39,251 nt of DNA, taken from a virus. A program made the translations under genes and the position numbers. Of the stretch, positions 15,484-22,947 are shown in pieces. Where the stretch lies: IMG/VR virus record IMGVR_UViG_3300017687_000002, positions 1-39,251 of that record; one strand, 5' to 3'. The notes beneath the pieces are model-generated. The model saw only the letters and a list, made by a program, of their open reading frames with translations. It ran no database searches and was not told the DNA's origin. The number at the start of each line of letters is the position of its first letter. Positions within the stretch are counted from its first letter, which is position 1.

Positions 15484-15879
15484 ATGTTGGTTAAGAATCC
15501 CCACGGGCGGGAAATCTCAGTCCCCGATTCCTGGGCCCACCCCAAGGTCTGGCGTAGCTACGCCGAAGCCGGTTTCATCATCCTGGAAGGCCCCGCCCCG
15601 GTCCAGCCCCCGGTTACCCCCGCGCCCGCCCCGGCCACCCCCGCGCCGGCTCAGGCCAAGGACGACACCTTCCCCGGCCAGTGCGAGTTCACCAAGGAAG
15701 ACGGCTCCCGTTGCCGGGTCAAGGCCGCTGACGACAGTCCGTATTGTTGGCGGCATAAGCTTGTCATGGATGAACTGGCCAAGGCCGCCGAAGCGCTGAA
15801 GAACGCGCCCCCGGCCCCCGAAGCCTACCCCGTGACCCCGGCGGCCACCCCGGTTCCCGAAGCCGACCCCGTAGGCTAG
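15484..15879 (+). CDS. Pro-rich protein with DUF5763-like zinc motif
   Basis: In this 131-residue protein C67, C77, C88 and H91 (spacing C-x9-C-x10-C-x2-H) form a compact metal-binding module like that seen in small DUF5763-type phage and bacterial proteins. The motif is flanked on both sides by Pro/Ala-rich low-complexity linkers. The N-terminal part (VPDSWAHPKVWRSYAEAGF) looks like a small folded tag. It lies between capsid and glycosyltransferase genes and may be a head-decoration or accessory protein. Confidence 0.7.
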   Translation: MLVKNPHGREISVPDSWAHPKVWRSYAEAGFIILEGPAPVQPPVTPAPAPATPAPAQAKDDTFPGQCEFTKEDGSRCRVKAADDSPYCWRHKLVMDELAKAAEALKNAPPAPEAYPVTPAATPVPEADPVG

Positions 15880-15882
15880 ACC

Positions 15883-16878
15883 TTGGAACTGAAATGCATC
15901 AATCCCAAGGGGCGGCTGGTAGCGATCCCTATTGAATGGTGGCCCGACGTCATTGACCAGGGCTTCACCCTTCCCCCCTATCGTTACTACGGCAACGAAG
16001 GGAGTGACCGCATTCTGGTCAAGCGCCCCATTGGCGGCCTGGGCGATATCGTGGACATGGAGCCCCTAATCAGGGGCCTTCATAAGGAATATCCTGACTG
16101 CAAGGTGGACGTGGCTATCCCGTCCTACCTTCACGCGGCGATCCCTGGGGCCGATCGTTATTACCAGTATTCGATCCAGCCCCCTGATTCCGAATATCGC
16201 ATGATCCTGGATATCAACTGCCCGATCAACGTCTATGAAATGCTGGTTATGGATCATGGTCCCTGGAAGGACCGGTCCACCATGTTTTGTAACATCGGCC
16301 TGGTCGAAGCCAGCAAGCCCCGCCTGCCCTATTCGGTAGGCCAGGGGCACAAGTGGCTAGAGTCCAGGGGGCTTGATTACAGGAAGCCGATCCTGGGCCT
16401 GCACCCCTATTCAACCGACCCGTCCCGCACCTGGCCCCACTGGCGCGAGTTTTTGCACCTGTGGAGCGCTCAGGGCGGCCAGTCGGTCCTGTTCACGCAA
16501 AAGCAGACGACCCTGCCCCTTCCCAAGAACATGGCCTGTGCGGTCAATGAGCCCCTTCAGACCGTGTTCGATATCATGAGCGCCCTCCCCATGGCGGTCT
16601 GTTCAGACAGCGGGCTTCTGCATGTTGCCGGGGCCGTAGGGACCCCGACCATTGGTCTTTTCGGCCCGACCCATGGGCCCACCGTTTCAGCCTGGTTTGA
16701 CAGCATCACGTTTCAGGGCCCTTGCTCCCATGGCGGGCCCTGCTATTGGGGCCCCCGTTATTGCGCGGGCCCTTCCCTGGTCACCACCCCTTGCCTGGCA
16801 GGGATTGAAGCCGAAGCGGTGGTCCAGCTTATCCAACAGACGGGGCCCTTCCCCGCCGGAAGCAAGGTAACGCCATGA
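15883..16878 (+). CDS. GT9-type glycosyltransferase (heptosyltransferase-like)
   Basis: The GT9 family transfers sugars from nucleotide donors and is best known for ADP-heptose addition to lipopolysaccharide. Here the N-terminal GGLGDIVDMEPLIRGL (near residue 51), the central GLHPYSTDPSRTWPHW and the C-terminal CSDSGLLHVAGAVGTPTIG then FGPTHG (near 240) match the GT-B fold of that family. The 331-residue length is normal. TTG 15883 is the only early start and the 3' end overlaps the next gene by 4 bp. It sits inside a structural module, so a virion or host-surface target is possible; the donor and acceptor are unknown. Confidence 0.85.
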   Translation: MELKCINPKGRLVAIPIEWWPDVIDQGFTLPPYRYYGNEGSDRILVKRPIGGLGDIVDMEPLIRGLHKEYPDCKVDVAIPSYLHAAIPGADRYYQYSIQPPDSEYRMILDINCPINVYEMLVMDHGPWKDRSTMFCNIGLVEASKPRLPYSVGQGHKWLESRGLDYRKPILGLHPYSTDPSRTWPHWREFLHLWSAQGGQSVLFTQKQTTLPLPKNMACAVNEPLQTVFDIMSALPMAVCSDSGLLHVAGAVGTPTIGLFGPTHGPTVSAWFDSITFQGPCSHGGPCYWGPRYCAGPSLVTTPCLAGIEAEAVVQLIQQTGPFPAGSKVTP

Positions 16879-17231
16879 GTGTGGTTAACTACCCGAAATT
16901 GGCCAAGGAACTGACCCGGTACACCGGGGACGGCGCTCTGGCAGAGGTTTACGCTCCTGACAAGGATCAGGTTATTGTGGCCGTCCTGGTCCACCTGCCC
17001 AGCATCGGCGGGGCTTCTGCCGGGGACGTCGTGGTCCAACTGGATGACGTTGAAGGGGCCCCCTTTGACACCGTCCTTTATACCAAAACCATGGACGCCG
17101 CCGCTGACGCGGTGTACCTGCCGACGCGCCCGCTTCCCCTTCCCAAGGGAAGCAAGTTGAACATTTCCTTCGACAACACGAACGCCCTTGTTTACGGCGT
17201 GACCGTCTGGGCCCAGGACTACCGGGGATAA
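16875..17231 (+). CDS. Small beta-rich structural protein
   Basis: The 118-residue protein is rich in Val, Leu and Asp and appears all-beta, with a tightly spaced run of strands (VIVAVLVHLPS, DVVVQLDDV) and a YGVTVWAQDY end. This resembles small capsid-decoration or tail-fibre-base jelly-roll proteins, but I recognise no family. Overlap with the glycosyltransferase gene (ATGA) and tight spacing to the fibre-like gene suggest joint expression and possibly a shared structure. Confidence 0.65.
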   Translation: MSVVNYPKLAKELTRYTGDGALAEVYAPDKDQVIVAVLVHLPSIGGASAGDVVVQLDDVEGAPFDTVLYTKTMDAAADAVYLPTRPLPLPKGSKLNISFDNTNALVYGVTVWAQDYRG

Positions 17232-17256
17232 CAGCGAAACACCAGGAGCCAACACC

Positions 17257-19791
17257 ATGAAACGTTTTTACACCCTGATTCTGGCCCTGGTCCTGACTCT
17301 AGCTGTGGCCAGCCCGACCCTGGCTGAAGAGTGGATCGACGGCGTATTGTCTGGTGGCGGGGGCTCCGGGACCGCTGACCTGACTGCGATCGCCGACGGC
17401 GACAACGTTGACCCGTCCATTGCCTTCGCCACCAACCCGCGCACCGGTCTATTCCTGAAAAGTTCCACTGAGATCGGCGTCACCATTGACGGCTCTGAGA
17501 TCGGCACCTTCGCCCCCACCGGCTGGACCGGCGGCGCTGGTGCGGGCGGCCCAGCCACCACCGGGCGCTTTATAGACGGGACTCTGGCCGATCCGGCTGA
17601 ATCTTGGGCCAATGACCTGGGTATGGGCTGGTACAGACCGGCCAGCGGGATTCAGGCCTGGGTCTATGGCGGGGCTGAAAAGTACCGCCTGACCGCGACC
17701 TACCTAAAAGACGTGGCCACGGCGGGCTGGCTCCTACAGGCAGGAGCCGGTGGCATCGCCGCCCCTCAGTATGCCTTCACCGGCCACCTGGCTGACGGCC
17801 TATTCCACACCGGCACTTCGGCGGGCCTGGCCTATGGCGGCCTGGCTCAGGTCACCATGGACGGGGCCACGGTCACGATCCCCAGCTTGACCCTGGCCAG
17901 CGGGGCCAGCGTGACCGAGCTTTCGAGTGACGATACTCTGGCCGGTGATAGTGAAACCGCCGTTCCCACCGAAGGGGCGGTCAAAGGCTACGTTGACGGG
18001 CGCTTCACGGCGCTGGTCCATGCTGACCTGGGGTCTATTGCTGGCAGCGGGGCCTATCACTTCAGCGAAGCCGAGCACACCGCCCTGGCCGCCTATGTGA
18101 CTTCTGGGGTGGCCCACGACGCCACCACCGGCCTGCAAGGCGGGACTACCGGCGAATACTACCACCTGACCAGCGCCGAATTGACGACCCTTCAGGGGCT
18201 GACCAAGGACCACGAAAGCCTGACCGGGCTCTTGGGTGGGACCACCGCCGAACACTACCATTTCACCTTTGCCCAGCATACGGTCCTAACCAACTTCGCC
18301 GCCGGGGGCAATGTGACCCTGGGCGATATCACCGCTGCTTCCCTGAACCTGGGGACCAACGAGACTTTGAATTTTGGCGACGCCTATCAGGGGCAACTTA
18401 AGTACAACGGCGCGACCTACCTTTCGGCCAACGCCGGAAACCTAGTCATCAGGACCATTGACGGCTCTGGCGTGGTGCGGCTCATGGTCGGCCCCGCCGG
18501 TGGCGAATATGCCCTGGTCGCCAACCCTGACAGCTCGCTTGAGGCTTTCCATAACGACGTGAAGCGTTGGGAAACCACGGCCAGCGGGACCATGCAACCG
18601 GCCAGCACCTATTTCAACTTTGGGGCCACGGCTGGCACCGGAGGTTATGGTCTGTGGGACGACGCCGGGGTGATCAAGTACAAGGATAGCGCGGGCACCT
18701 GGGTTGCCCTGAACACCCTTGGCGGGGGCGGCGCGGCCACCTGGGCAGACGGCACGGTTGTTAACCCCGGCCAATACTTCACCTCTGAAACCCAAACCGG
18801 TATCAGCCGCCCGGCGGCCTACACCATGGCCTTCAGCATTTCAGGGGCCCGGCGCTTCAGCATTCAGGACAAGGTCATCAGAATGTGCAAGGGCTCTGAC
18901 ACCAGCGAGGTCTGGAATAGCGCCTACTACAGCGGCCTTCGCCTTGGGTCCCTAACCAGCATGTACGCCAGGGACGACGGTCCTGGCACGTTCTACCTGT
19001 CCAACAACTCCTATCCCAGCACCGCCACGACTCAGACCGCCATTGCCTTGGGCAAGGGGGTCCAGATCGTCATGGACAACGGGATCATGTATTTCAATTA
19101 CGGCGTGAACGCGGCGGCGGGGGCCACTATGACCTTCCAGCAGCGCGTGATCATGGACGGCTACCGGGAAAGTTTTTACGTTCGCAACGGCAACTTTGGG
19201 GTAGGCGATATCGGCCTGGCCATGGGCACCACTACCCAAAGCGCCATGGGCTTCAAGATCAACGTTGCCCCCACCGTCGGGGTCACCGATATTGCCATGC
19301 TCTACGCCAAGGAAGTCGGCGGCTACGCCGAGCTAATGGGCATGGATGAACAGGGCTTTGAAACCCAGCTTACCGCCCACGCATTTGACAAAATCAAGGC
19401 CAAGGACGACCAGCCGGTCCCCTGGGTTTGGCATAGTCAAAACGCCTATCTGGGCCAGCGGGTAGATATCGACCTGATCGCCCTAGCTCAGGCCGTCCAG
19501 GATATGACCGGGAAGGAAATCATCTCCTACAGCGACATTGACCGCCGGGACTGGGCCGCTGATCAGGAAGCCGCCGTGACCGCCCAGAACATCGCCCTTG
19601 AAGGTGACCGGCGCAATAAGGTCAAGGGCAAGATTGCCCTGGGCCTGACTGAGGAAGAGGCCGAAGCGGCGGTCCCCGCCGTGAAGCTGAAGACTGTGAA
19701 GGCCCCGCCCGGCTGGCTTAAGGCCAGAACGGACAAAATGCCCAAGATCGTAACCACGGCCCCGGCCATCGAAGACGGGGCAACCTTTTAA
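17257..19791 (+). CDS. Fibre-like protein with Sec signal peptide
   Basis: The 844-residue protein begins with a clear Sec signal (MKRFYTLILALVLTLAVASP, probable cleavage after TLA at residue 23), which is odd for a virion part assembled in the cytoplasm. The body has fibre hallmarks: an AVPTEGAVKGYVD collar-like motif and H-rich repeats of the LQGGTTGEYYHL and LLGGTTAEHYHF type (about 279-348). Long beta-rich stretches and a helical C-terminal region follow (from about 740). Function as a tail-fibre or adhesin is inferred; export to the cell surface or periplasm is an alternative. Confidence 0.75.
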   Translation: MKRFYTLILALVLTLAVASPTLAEEWIDGVLSGGGGSGTADLTAIADGDNVDPSIAFATNPRTGLFLKSSTEIGVTIDGSEIGTFAPTGWTGGAGAGGPATTGRFIDGTLADPAESWANDLGMGWYRPASGIQAWVYGGAEKYRLTATYLKDVATAGWLLQAGAGGIAAPQYAFTGHLADGLFHTGTSAGLAYGGLAQVTMDGATVTIPSLTLASGASVTELSSDDTLAGDSETAVPTEGAVKGYVDGRFTALVHADLGSIAGSGAYHFSEAEHTALAAYVTSGVAHDATTGLQGGTTGEYYHLTSAELTTLQGLTKDHESLTGLLGGTTAEHYHFTFAQHTVLTNFAAGGNVTLGDITAASLNLGTNETLNFGDAYQGQLKYNGATYLSANAGNLVIRTIDGSGVVRLMVGPAGGEYALVANPDSSLEAFHNDVKRWETTASGTMQPASTYFNFGATAGTGGYGLWDDAGVIKYKDSAGTWVALNTLGGGGAATWADGTVVNPGQYFTSETQTGISRPAAYTMAFSISGARRFSIQDKVIRMCKGSDTSEVWNSAYYSGLRLGSLTSMYARDDGPGTFYLSNNSYPSTATTQTAIALGKGVQIVMDNGIMYFNYGVNAAAGATMTFQQRVIMDGYRESFYVRNGNFGVGDIGLAMGTTTQSAMGFKINVAPTVGVTDIAMLYAKEVGGYAELMGMDEQGFETQLTAHAFDKIKAKDDQPVPWVWHSQNAYLGQRVDIDLIALAQAVQDMTGKEIISYSDIDRRDWAADQEAAVTAQNIALEGDRRNKVKGKIALGLTEEEAEAAVPAVKLKTVKAPPGWLKARTDKMPKIVTTAPAIEDGATF

Positions 19792-19806
19792 CCAATGGAG
19801 GCTTTT

Positions 19807-20091
19807 GTGAGGCAAAGGATTTTTTTCGCGCTACTGTTTGCGGTCATCGTCGCTGTTTTTGCGACCAGCGCCATGGCCCAGCCCGCGATCCCGTCCCAGG
19901 ACCAGGTGAACATTGAGCGTCAGCTTTTTGCCACGGCGGCAGCGATCAACGCACGGGTGGAACTGGTTCGGAAGCTGAAGGCAGAAGTTTTGCTTTTGGA
20001 GCAGGATCAGGCGGCCTTGTTCGCCGCCCGTAAACAAGTCTTGGCCAGGGCTCCCAGGAAGAAACTACCCGACAAGGTGACCCCTGAGTGA
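19807..20091 (+). CDS. Small exported helical protein
   Basis: The start is GTG 19807, five bases after GGAGG at 19797-19801; the in-frame ATG 19795 has no ribosome-binding site. The 94-residue product starts with a basic Sec signal peptide (RQRIFFALLFAVIVAVFATS, cleavage probably after AMA), then a Lys/Glu/Leu coiled-coil-like segment. It follows the fibre-like exported protein directly, and a strong terminator ends the unit. Function unknown; a periplasmic partner of the neighbour is plausible. Confidence 0.75.
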   Translation: MRQRIFFALLFAVIVAVFATSAMAQPAIPSQDQVNIERQLFATAAAINARVELVRKLKAEVLLLEQDQAALFAARKQVLARAPRKKLPDKVTPE

Positions 20092-20097
20092 CCGGCG

Positions 20098-20131
20098 ACT
20101 TCGGGGGCTTTAGGGCCCCCGAAGTTTTTTT
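20098..20131 (+). terminator. Strong intrinsic terminator
   Basis: ACTTCGGGGGC at 20098-20108 pairs perfectly with GCCCCCGAAGT at 20115-20125, and seven T residues follow. It closes the unit that ends in the two exported-protein genes. Confidence 0.9.
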
Positions 20132-20153
20132 GTACCCATTAACTGTCTTGTGA

Positions 20154-20175
20154 TTACAGTAAGCGCTTGATAGAA
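20154..20175. promoter_or_regulatory. Operator-like palindrome, copy d
   Basis: Reads TTACAGTAAGC/GCTTGATAGAA, with an exact left half. It lies in the gap between the terminator and the connector gene at 20203. A TTGTGA, 17 bp, TAGAAT pair brackets it and may be a promoter with the palindrome in its spacer. Confidence 0.6.
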
Positions 20176-20202
20176 TAAAAACAACCATGAACGGGAGTCA
20201 CC

Positions 20203-20943
20203 ATGTCAATCACCCTGATCGCCGCCCCTGGAAGCCCCAAGGCGAATAGCTATGTGAGCTTGGACGCCGCCGGGGAGTTTTTCCAGGCCCGTTATGGCTA
20301 TGCCGCATGGGCGGCCCTGTCTAACGATGACCGGGCCCAGCTTCTGATCACGGCCAGCGGTCAGGTGGACACCCTTCGTTACTACGGGACCCCCGTGTTC
20401 ACTCAGGGCGGCTATACCGGCCAGGCCCAGGCCATGAAGTTCCCCCGCGTGGGCCACCGTTACTTCCAGGGCAACCTGGACGCGGCGGCCTCTGACGTCA
20501 GCGGGATCATGTCCGAACTGAGCGGCTACCCCGAATACATTGACGACTTCTGGAAGTATGGGGCCATCGTGATCCTGAGTGGGGCCCAGCAACGCGCCGT
20601 TCGCGCCGTGGCGGGCTTTATCGCTGCTACCAGTACGCTGACCTATGACACTTTTGGCGACGATCTGGGGGCCGTTCAGGCGCTCCTGATCGCCCCGCTT
20701 CCCCAGTTGCTTCGGGACGCCATCTGTTTGCAGGCCTGGCACCTGTACGAGCAAGGGACCCCGACCAACCCCCGGCGCAACCTACAGGCTGACGGCGTGG
20801 CTGGCTACAGCTTGCCGGGCATCTCGGAAACTTTTGTGTCCCCAAAGGCATCCGGCCAGACGGTCATGGGCCCGCTTTGTGTTCAAGCCTATGAGCTTTT
20901 GAACAGCGCCCAGATCATTGACCGGACCATTGACATTTTCTAG
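20203..20943 (+). CDS. Head-tail connector (DnaT-like/gp6-type adaptor)
   Basis: The 246-residue product contains ANSYVSLDAAGEFFQARYGY near its start, GQAQAMKFPRVGHRYF and a C-terminal PLCVQAYELLNSAQI. A SYV-x3-EA start with a W-x2-L segment and Phe-Pro-Arg is typical of DnaT-like/gp6 adaptor proteins that bind below the portal. Its location at the head of the neck and tail genes agrees. Confidence 0.7.
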   Translation: MSITLIAAPGSPKANSYVSLDAAGEFFQARYGYAAWAALSNDDRAQLLITASGQVDTLRYYGTPVFTQGGYTGQAQAMKFPRVGHRYFQGNLDAAASDVSGIMSELSGYPEYIDDFWKYGAIVILSGAQQRAVRAVAGFIAATSTLTYDTFGDDLGAVQALLIAPLPQLLRDAICLQAWHLYEQGTPTNPRRNLQADGVAGYSLPGISETFVSPKASGQTVMGPLCVQAYELLNSAQIIDRTIDIF

Positions 20944-20951
20944 GAGTCGCC

Positions 20952-21326
20952 TTGTACGAAGGACTGCGAAAAGCCGCGCAAGCGTTAGTTAGGACTCATG
21001 GCCAGGCCAGCGGGTGGACCGTCTACCTTGCCCAGCCTGCCGCCGTGGCCGCTGACGACTTCGGCTTTCCTTCGGCGGCCCAGGGGGCCCCGACCCAGAC
21101 GCGGATTTACCCCACGGTCAAAAAGGCGGGGGAAACTGATCGGGCTGTGACGGCGGGGACCTTGGAGCCTGGGGACTTGTACCTGACCCTTCCTTCGGGC
21201 CTGACCAGGGACGCCGATACCTATGTGTTGGCTGACGGCGTGGCCTACGACATTAAGAGCGTGACCCCCGACCCGATCAACGCCACTGAGGTCTGGGCCT
21301 GCAAGAAACGAAGGAAGAAACAATGA
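20952..21326 (+). CDS. Head-closure/stopper-type protein
   Basis: The 124-residue protein begins with TTG after TAGGAG and overlaps the next gene by 4 bp. It appears mostly beta, with a GDLYLTLPSG and DGVAYDIKSV pair near the end, like stopper proteins that plug the portal channel. Assignment depends largely on order: connector, stopper, tail terminator, tube. Confidence 0.55.
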   Translation: MYEGLRKAAQALVRTHGQASGWTVYLAQPAAVAADDFGFPSAAQGAPTQTRIYPTVKKAGETDRAVTAGTLEPGDLYLTLPSGLTRDADTYVLADGVAYDIKSVTPDPINATEVWACKKRRKKQ

Positions 21327-21805
21327 GTTTGGACCGGGCCATTGTCCAAAGCGTCGCCCGTAAGTTGGCGGCGGCCCTGCCCACCCTGGAAGCGGCCTTG
21401 GCCTGGCGTCCTGACCTTAGTCTGGAACGGGCCCGGCCCTTCGCCGTGGTCCGGCTCCTGACCACTGATCAGGAACGGGTCAGCTTCCCCTTCACCGGGG
21501 AAACTCAGGACTTCAGGGGGACCCTTTGGGTCACCGTTTTCAGCCGCGCACCGAATGAAGGCCTGTATGAGGTTCTTGATCTGCCCGGCCAGGTGCGGGA
21601 CGCCCTACTGACCGACGTGACTCTGTACGACTACAGCGGGGCAAGCCCCGTAAGTAAAGGCGCTTTCCTGGTGGAGGACCCCACGGTTCAGGACCTGGGC
21701 GCTGACGCGGCGGCGGCTGGTGACGACCTATTCAGATATGCCAGCGTCGTCACGGGAGAAATTAAAATCAGCCGTGTCAAAGGCGCGGCCTTTATTACCA
21801 GTTAG
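21323..21805 (+). CDS. Tail terminator protein candidate
   Basis: The 160-residue product has an N-terminal amphipathic helix (RAIVQSVARKLAAALPTLEAAL), beta segments around FAVVRLLTTDQERVSFPF and an LWVTVFSR strand, then helical LYEVLDLPGQVRDALL. This alpha/beta order is common in tail-terminator proteins that cap the tube. It lies immediately before the tube gene. ATGA overlap with the preceding gene supports an operon. Confidence 0.55.
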   Translation: MSLDRAIVQSVARKLAAALPTLEAALAWRPDLSLERARPFAVVRLLTTDQERVSFPFTGETQDFRGTLWVTVFSRAPNEGLYEVLDLPGQVRDALLTDVTLYDYSGASPVSKGAFLVEDPTVQDLGADAAAAGDDLFRYASVVTGEIKISRVKGAAFITS

Positions 21806-21817
21806 CACTTACTTCAT
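21796..21817. promoter_or_regulatory. Operator-like palindrome, copy h
   Basis: Reads TACCAGTTAGC/ACTTACTTCAT, with a GGAG ribosome-binding site directly after it and the tail-tube GTG eleven bases on. It overlaps the last codons of the preceding gene. Confidence 0.55.
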
Positions 21818-21828
21818 GGAGAAACACC

Positions 21829-22248
21829 GTGGCGATTTATAACGGAAAAGACGGCGCAGTTAAGGTCACCGGCAGCGGGACCGCTGCCGCCATTGGCGAG
21901 ATCAACACCTGGTCCCTGTCCACCAAGCTGGAACTGATCGAGACTCCCGAATTCGGCCAGAAGTGGAAGGAATTCGACGCGGGTCTGGGCGAGTGGACCG
22001 CCCAGTTCGAAGGGTCCTTCGACTACGCCGACGCGGAACAGAAATCCCTTCTGGACGCCCTGATCGCCAATTCCACCGGCGTCATGCTGACCGGGGCCGA
22101 CGCCCTTCAGCTTCACCTGAACGCGACCACCTTTTTCAGCGGCGTCTGCTACATCGTGGGCGCTGAGATCAAGGCGACCCACAACGACAAGGCCACCGTG
22201 GCCTTCAGCGTCCAGGGCAGCGGAGCCCCCGCCGTAACCACGTCCTAA
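21829..22248 (+). CDS. Major tail tube protein
   Basis: The 139-residue product starts with GTG after GGAGAAACACC. A first strand with YNGKDGAVKVTGSGTAAAIG followed by INTWSLSTKLELIET and WTAQFEGSFDYAD is typical of siphovirus tail tube proteins. The following gene encodes a frameshifted chaperone and then a tape measure, the order expected for a long non-contractile tail. No sheath gene is visible. Confidence 0.85.
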   Translation: MAIYNGKDGAVKVTGSGTAAAIGEINTWSLSTKLELIETPEFGQKWKEFDAGLGEWTAQFEGSFDYADAEQKSLLDALIANSTGVMLTGADALQLHLNATTFFSGVCYIVGAEIKATHNDKATVAFSVQGSGAPAVTTS

Positions 22249-22255
22249 CCTGATC

Positions 22256-22281
22256 GGGCGGGGCCCCGAAGGGCCCCGCCC
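22256..22281. terminator. Perfect hairpin after the tail tube gene, without U-tract
   Basis: GGGCGGGGCCC at 22256-22266 pairs with GGGCCCCGCCC at 22271-22281 around a CGAA loop. There is no T run, so it probably lowers or stabilises rather than stops transcription, giving more tube than chaperone mRNA. Confidence 0.6.
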
Positions 22282-22309
22282 ACCACCTAAACGCATAGGA
22301 GCGAAGCAA

Positions 22310-22723
22310 ATGGCAACCCCTAAAGGATTCCGCGAAAAACTGAAGGCCTTCGCCGAACTGAAGCACGGCGAAGTCAAATCCATGTTCATCGATGAGGTGG
22401 GCGAAACCGTCTTCTGGCGTCCCATGACCCTTAAGCAGCGGGGCATCATCCGCAAGCAGGCCATGGTGGACGTGGAAGTCCCCGACGACAAGGGCAAAAT
22501 GGTCACCCGCAAGGAACTGGACGCCGAAAAGTTCGACCTGTTCACCGTCGTGGCCATGGCCGAAGACGCTGACGGCAATCAGCTTTTCAGCCGCCTGGAC
22601 GTCCACTGGCTCCAGAACGTCCTGCCTTCGGAAACCCTGGCCAAAATCGCGGGCGCGATCAACGGCCTGGTCGTTTCCCCCGAAGCCATGGAGGACGCCG
22701 AAAAAAACTCGCCGACCCAGTAA
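22310..22723 (+). CDS. Tail assembly chaperone (G-like, unshifted product)
   Basis: The 137-residue product resembles the short form of the tail-assembly chaperones that bind the tape measure and tube protein: GFREKLKAFAELKHGEV, then FWRPMTLKQRGIIRKQ, then a C-terminal helix. It contains a slippery heptamer near its 3' end (see 22702-22708). Most ribosomes should stop at the TAA at 22721. Confidence 0.85.
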   Translation: MATPKGFREKLKAFAELKHGEVKSMFIDEVGETVFWRPMTLKQRGIIRKQAMVDVEVPDDKGKMVTRKELDAEKFDLFTVVAMAEDADGNQLFSRLDVHWLQNVLPSETLAKIAGAINGLVVSPEAMEDAEKNSPTQ

Positions 22724-22887
22724 CGCGCAACACGTTTGAACTTGCGTGGCAACTGGGCTGCACCGTTGAAGAGCTAGAAACCCGGCTTACCCAAGACGAA
22801 TTCATCCATTGGCTGGCCCTGGCCAAGATCAGGGCCAGGGAGAATCGGGAACTACAAGAAAAGGCCCAACAAAAATCATCCCGTTGA
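22310..22887 (+). CDS. Frameshifted tail assembly chaperone (GT-like)
   Basis: Slipping one base back at 22702-22708 joins 133 codons of the first frame to 59 codons of the -1 frame, giving about 192 residues ending at the TGA at 22885-22887. The extension reads LADPVTRNTFELAWQLG, then CTVEELETRL and FIHWLALAKI, which is typical of T-like extensions. The longer protein is usually made at a small percentage and recruits the tape measure. It needs no separate start codon. Confidence 0.85.
22702..22708 (+). promoter_or_regulatory. -1 ribosomal frameshift slippery heptamer
   Basis: The heptamer A AAA AAC lies exactly in the frame of the chaperone gene (GAA AAA AAC). It matches the canonical X XXY YYZ form. 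The -1 frame beyond it is open for 59 codons, as expected for a G/GT pair before a tape measure. Confidence 0.9.
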
Positions 22888-22947
22888 AGAGGCGCAACGG
22901 GCTGGCATTAAGGGCGGGCAACCGCCCCACCACAAGGATGAATCACC

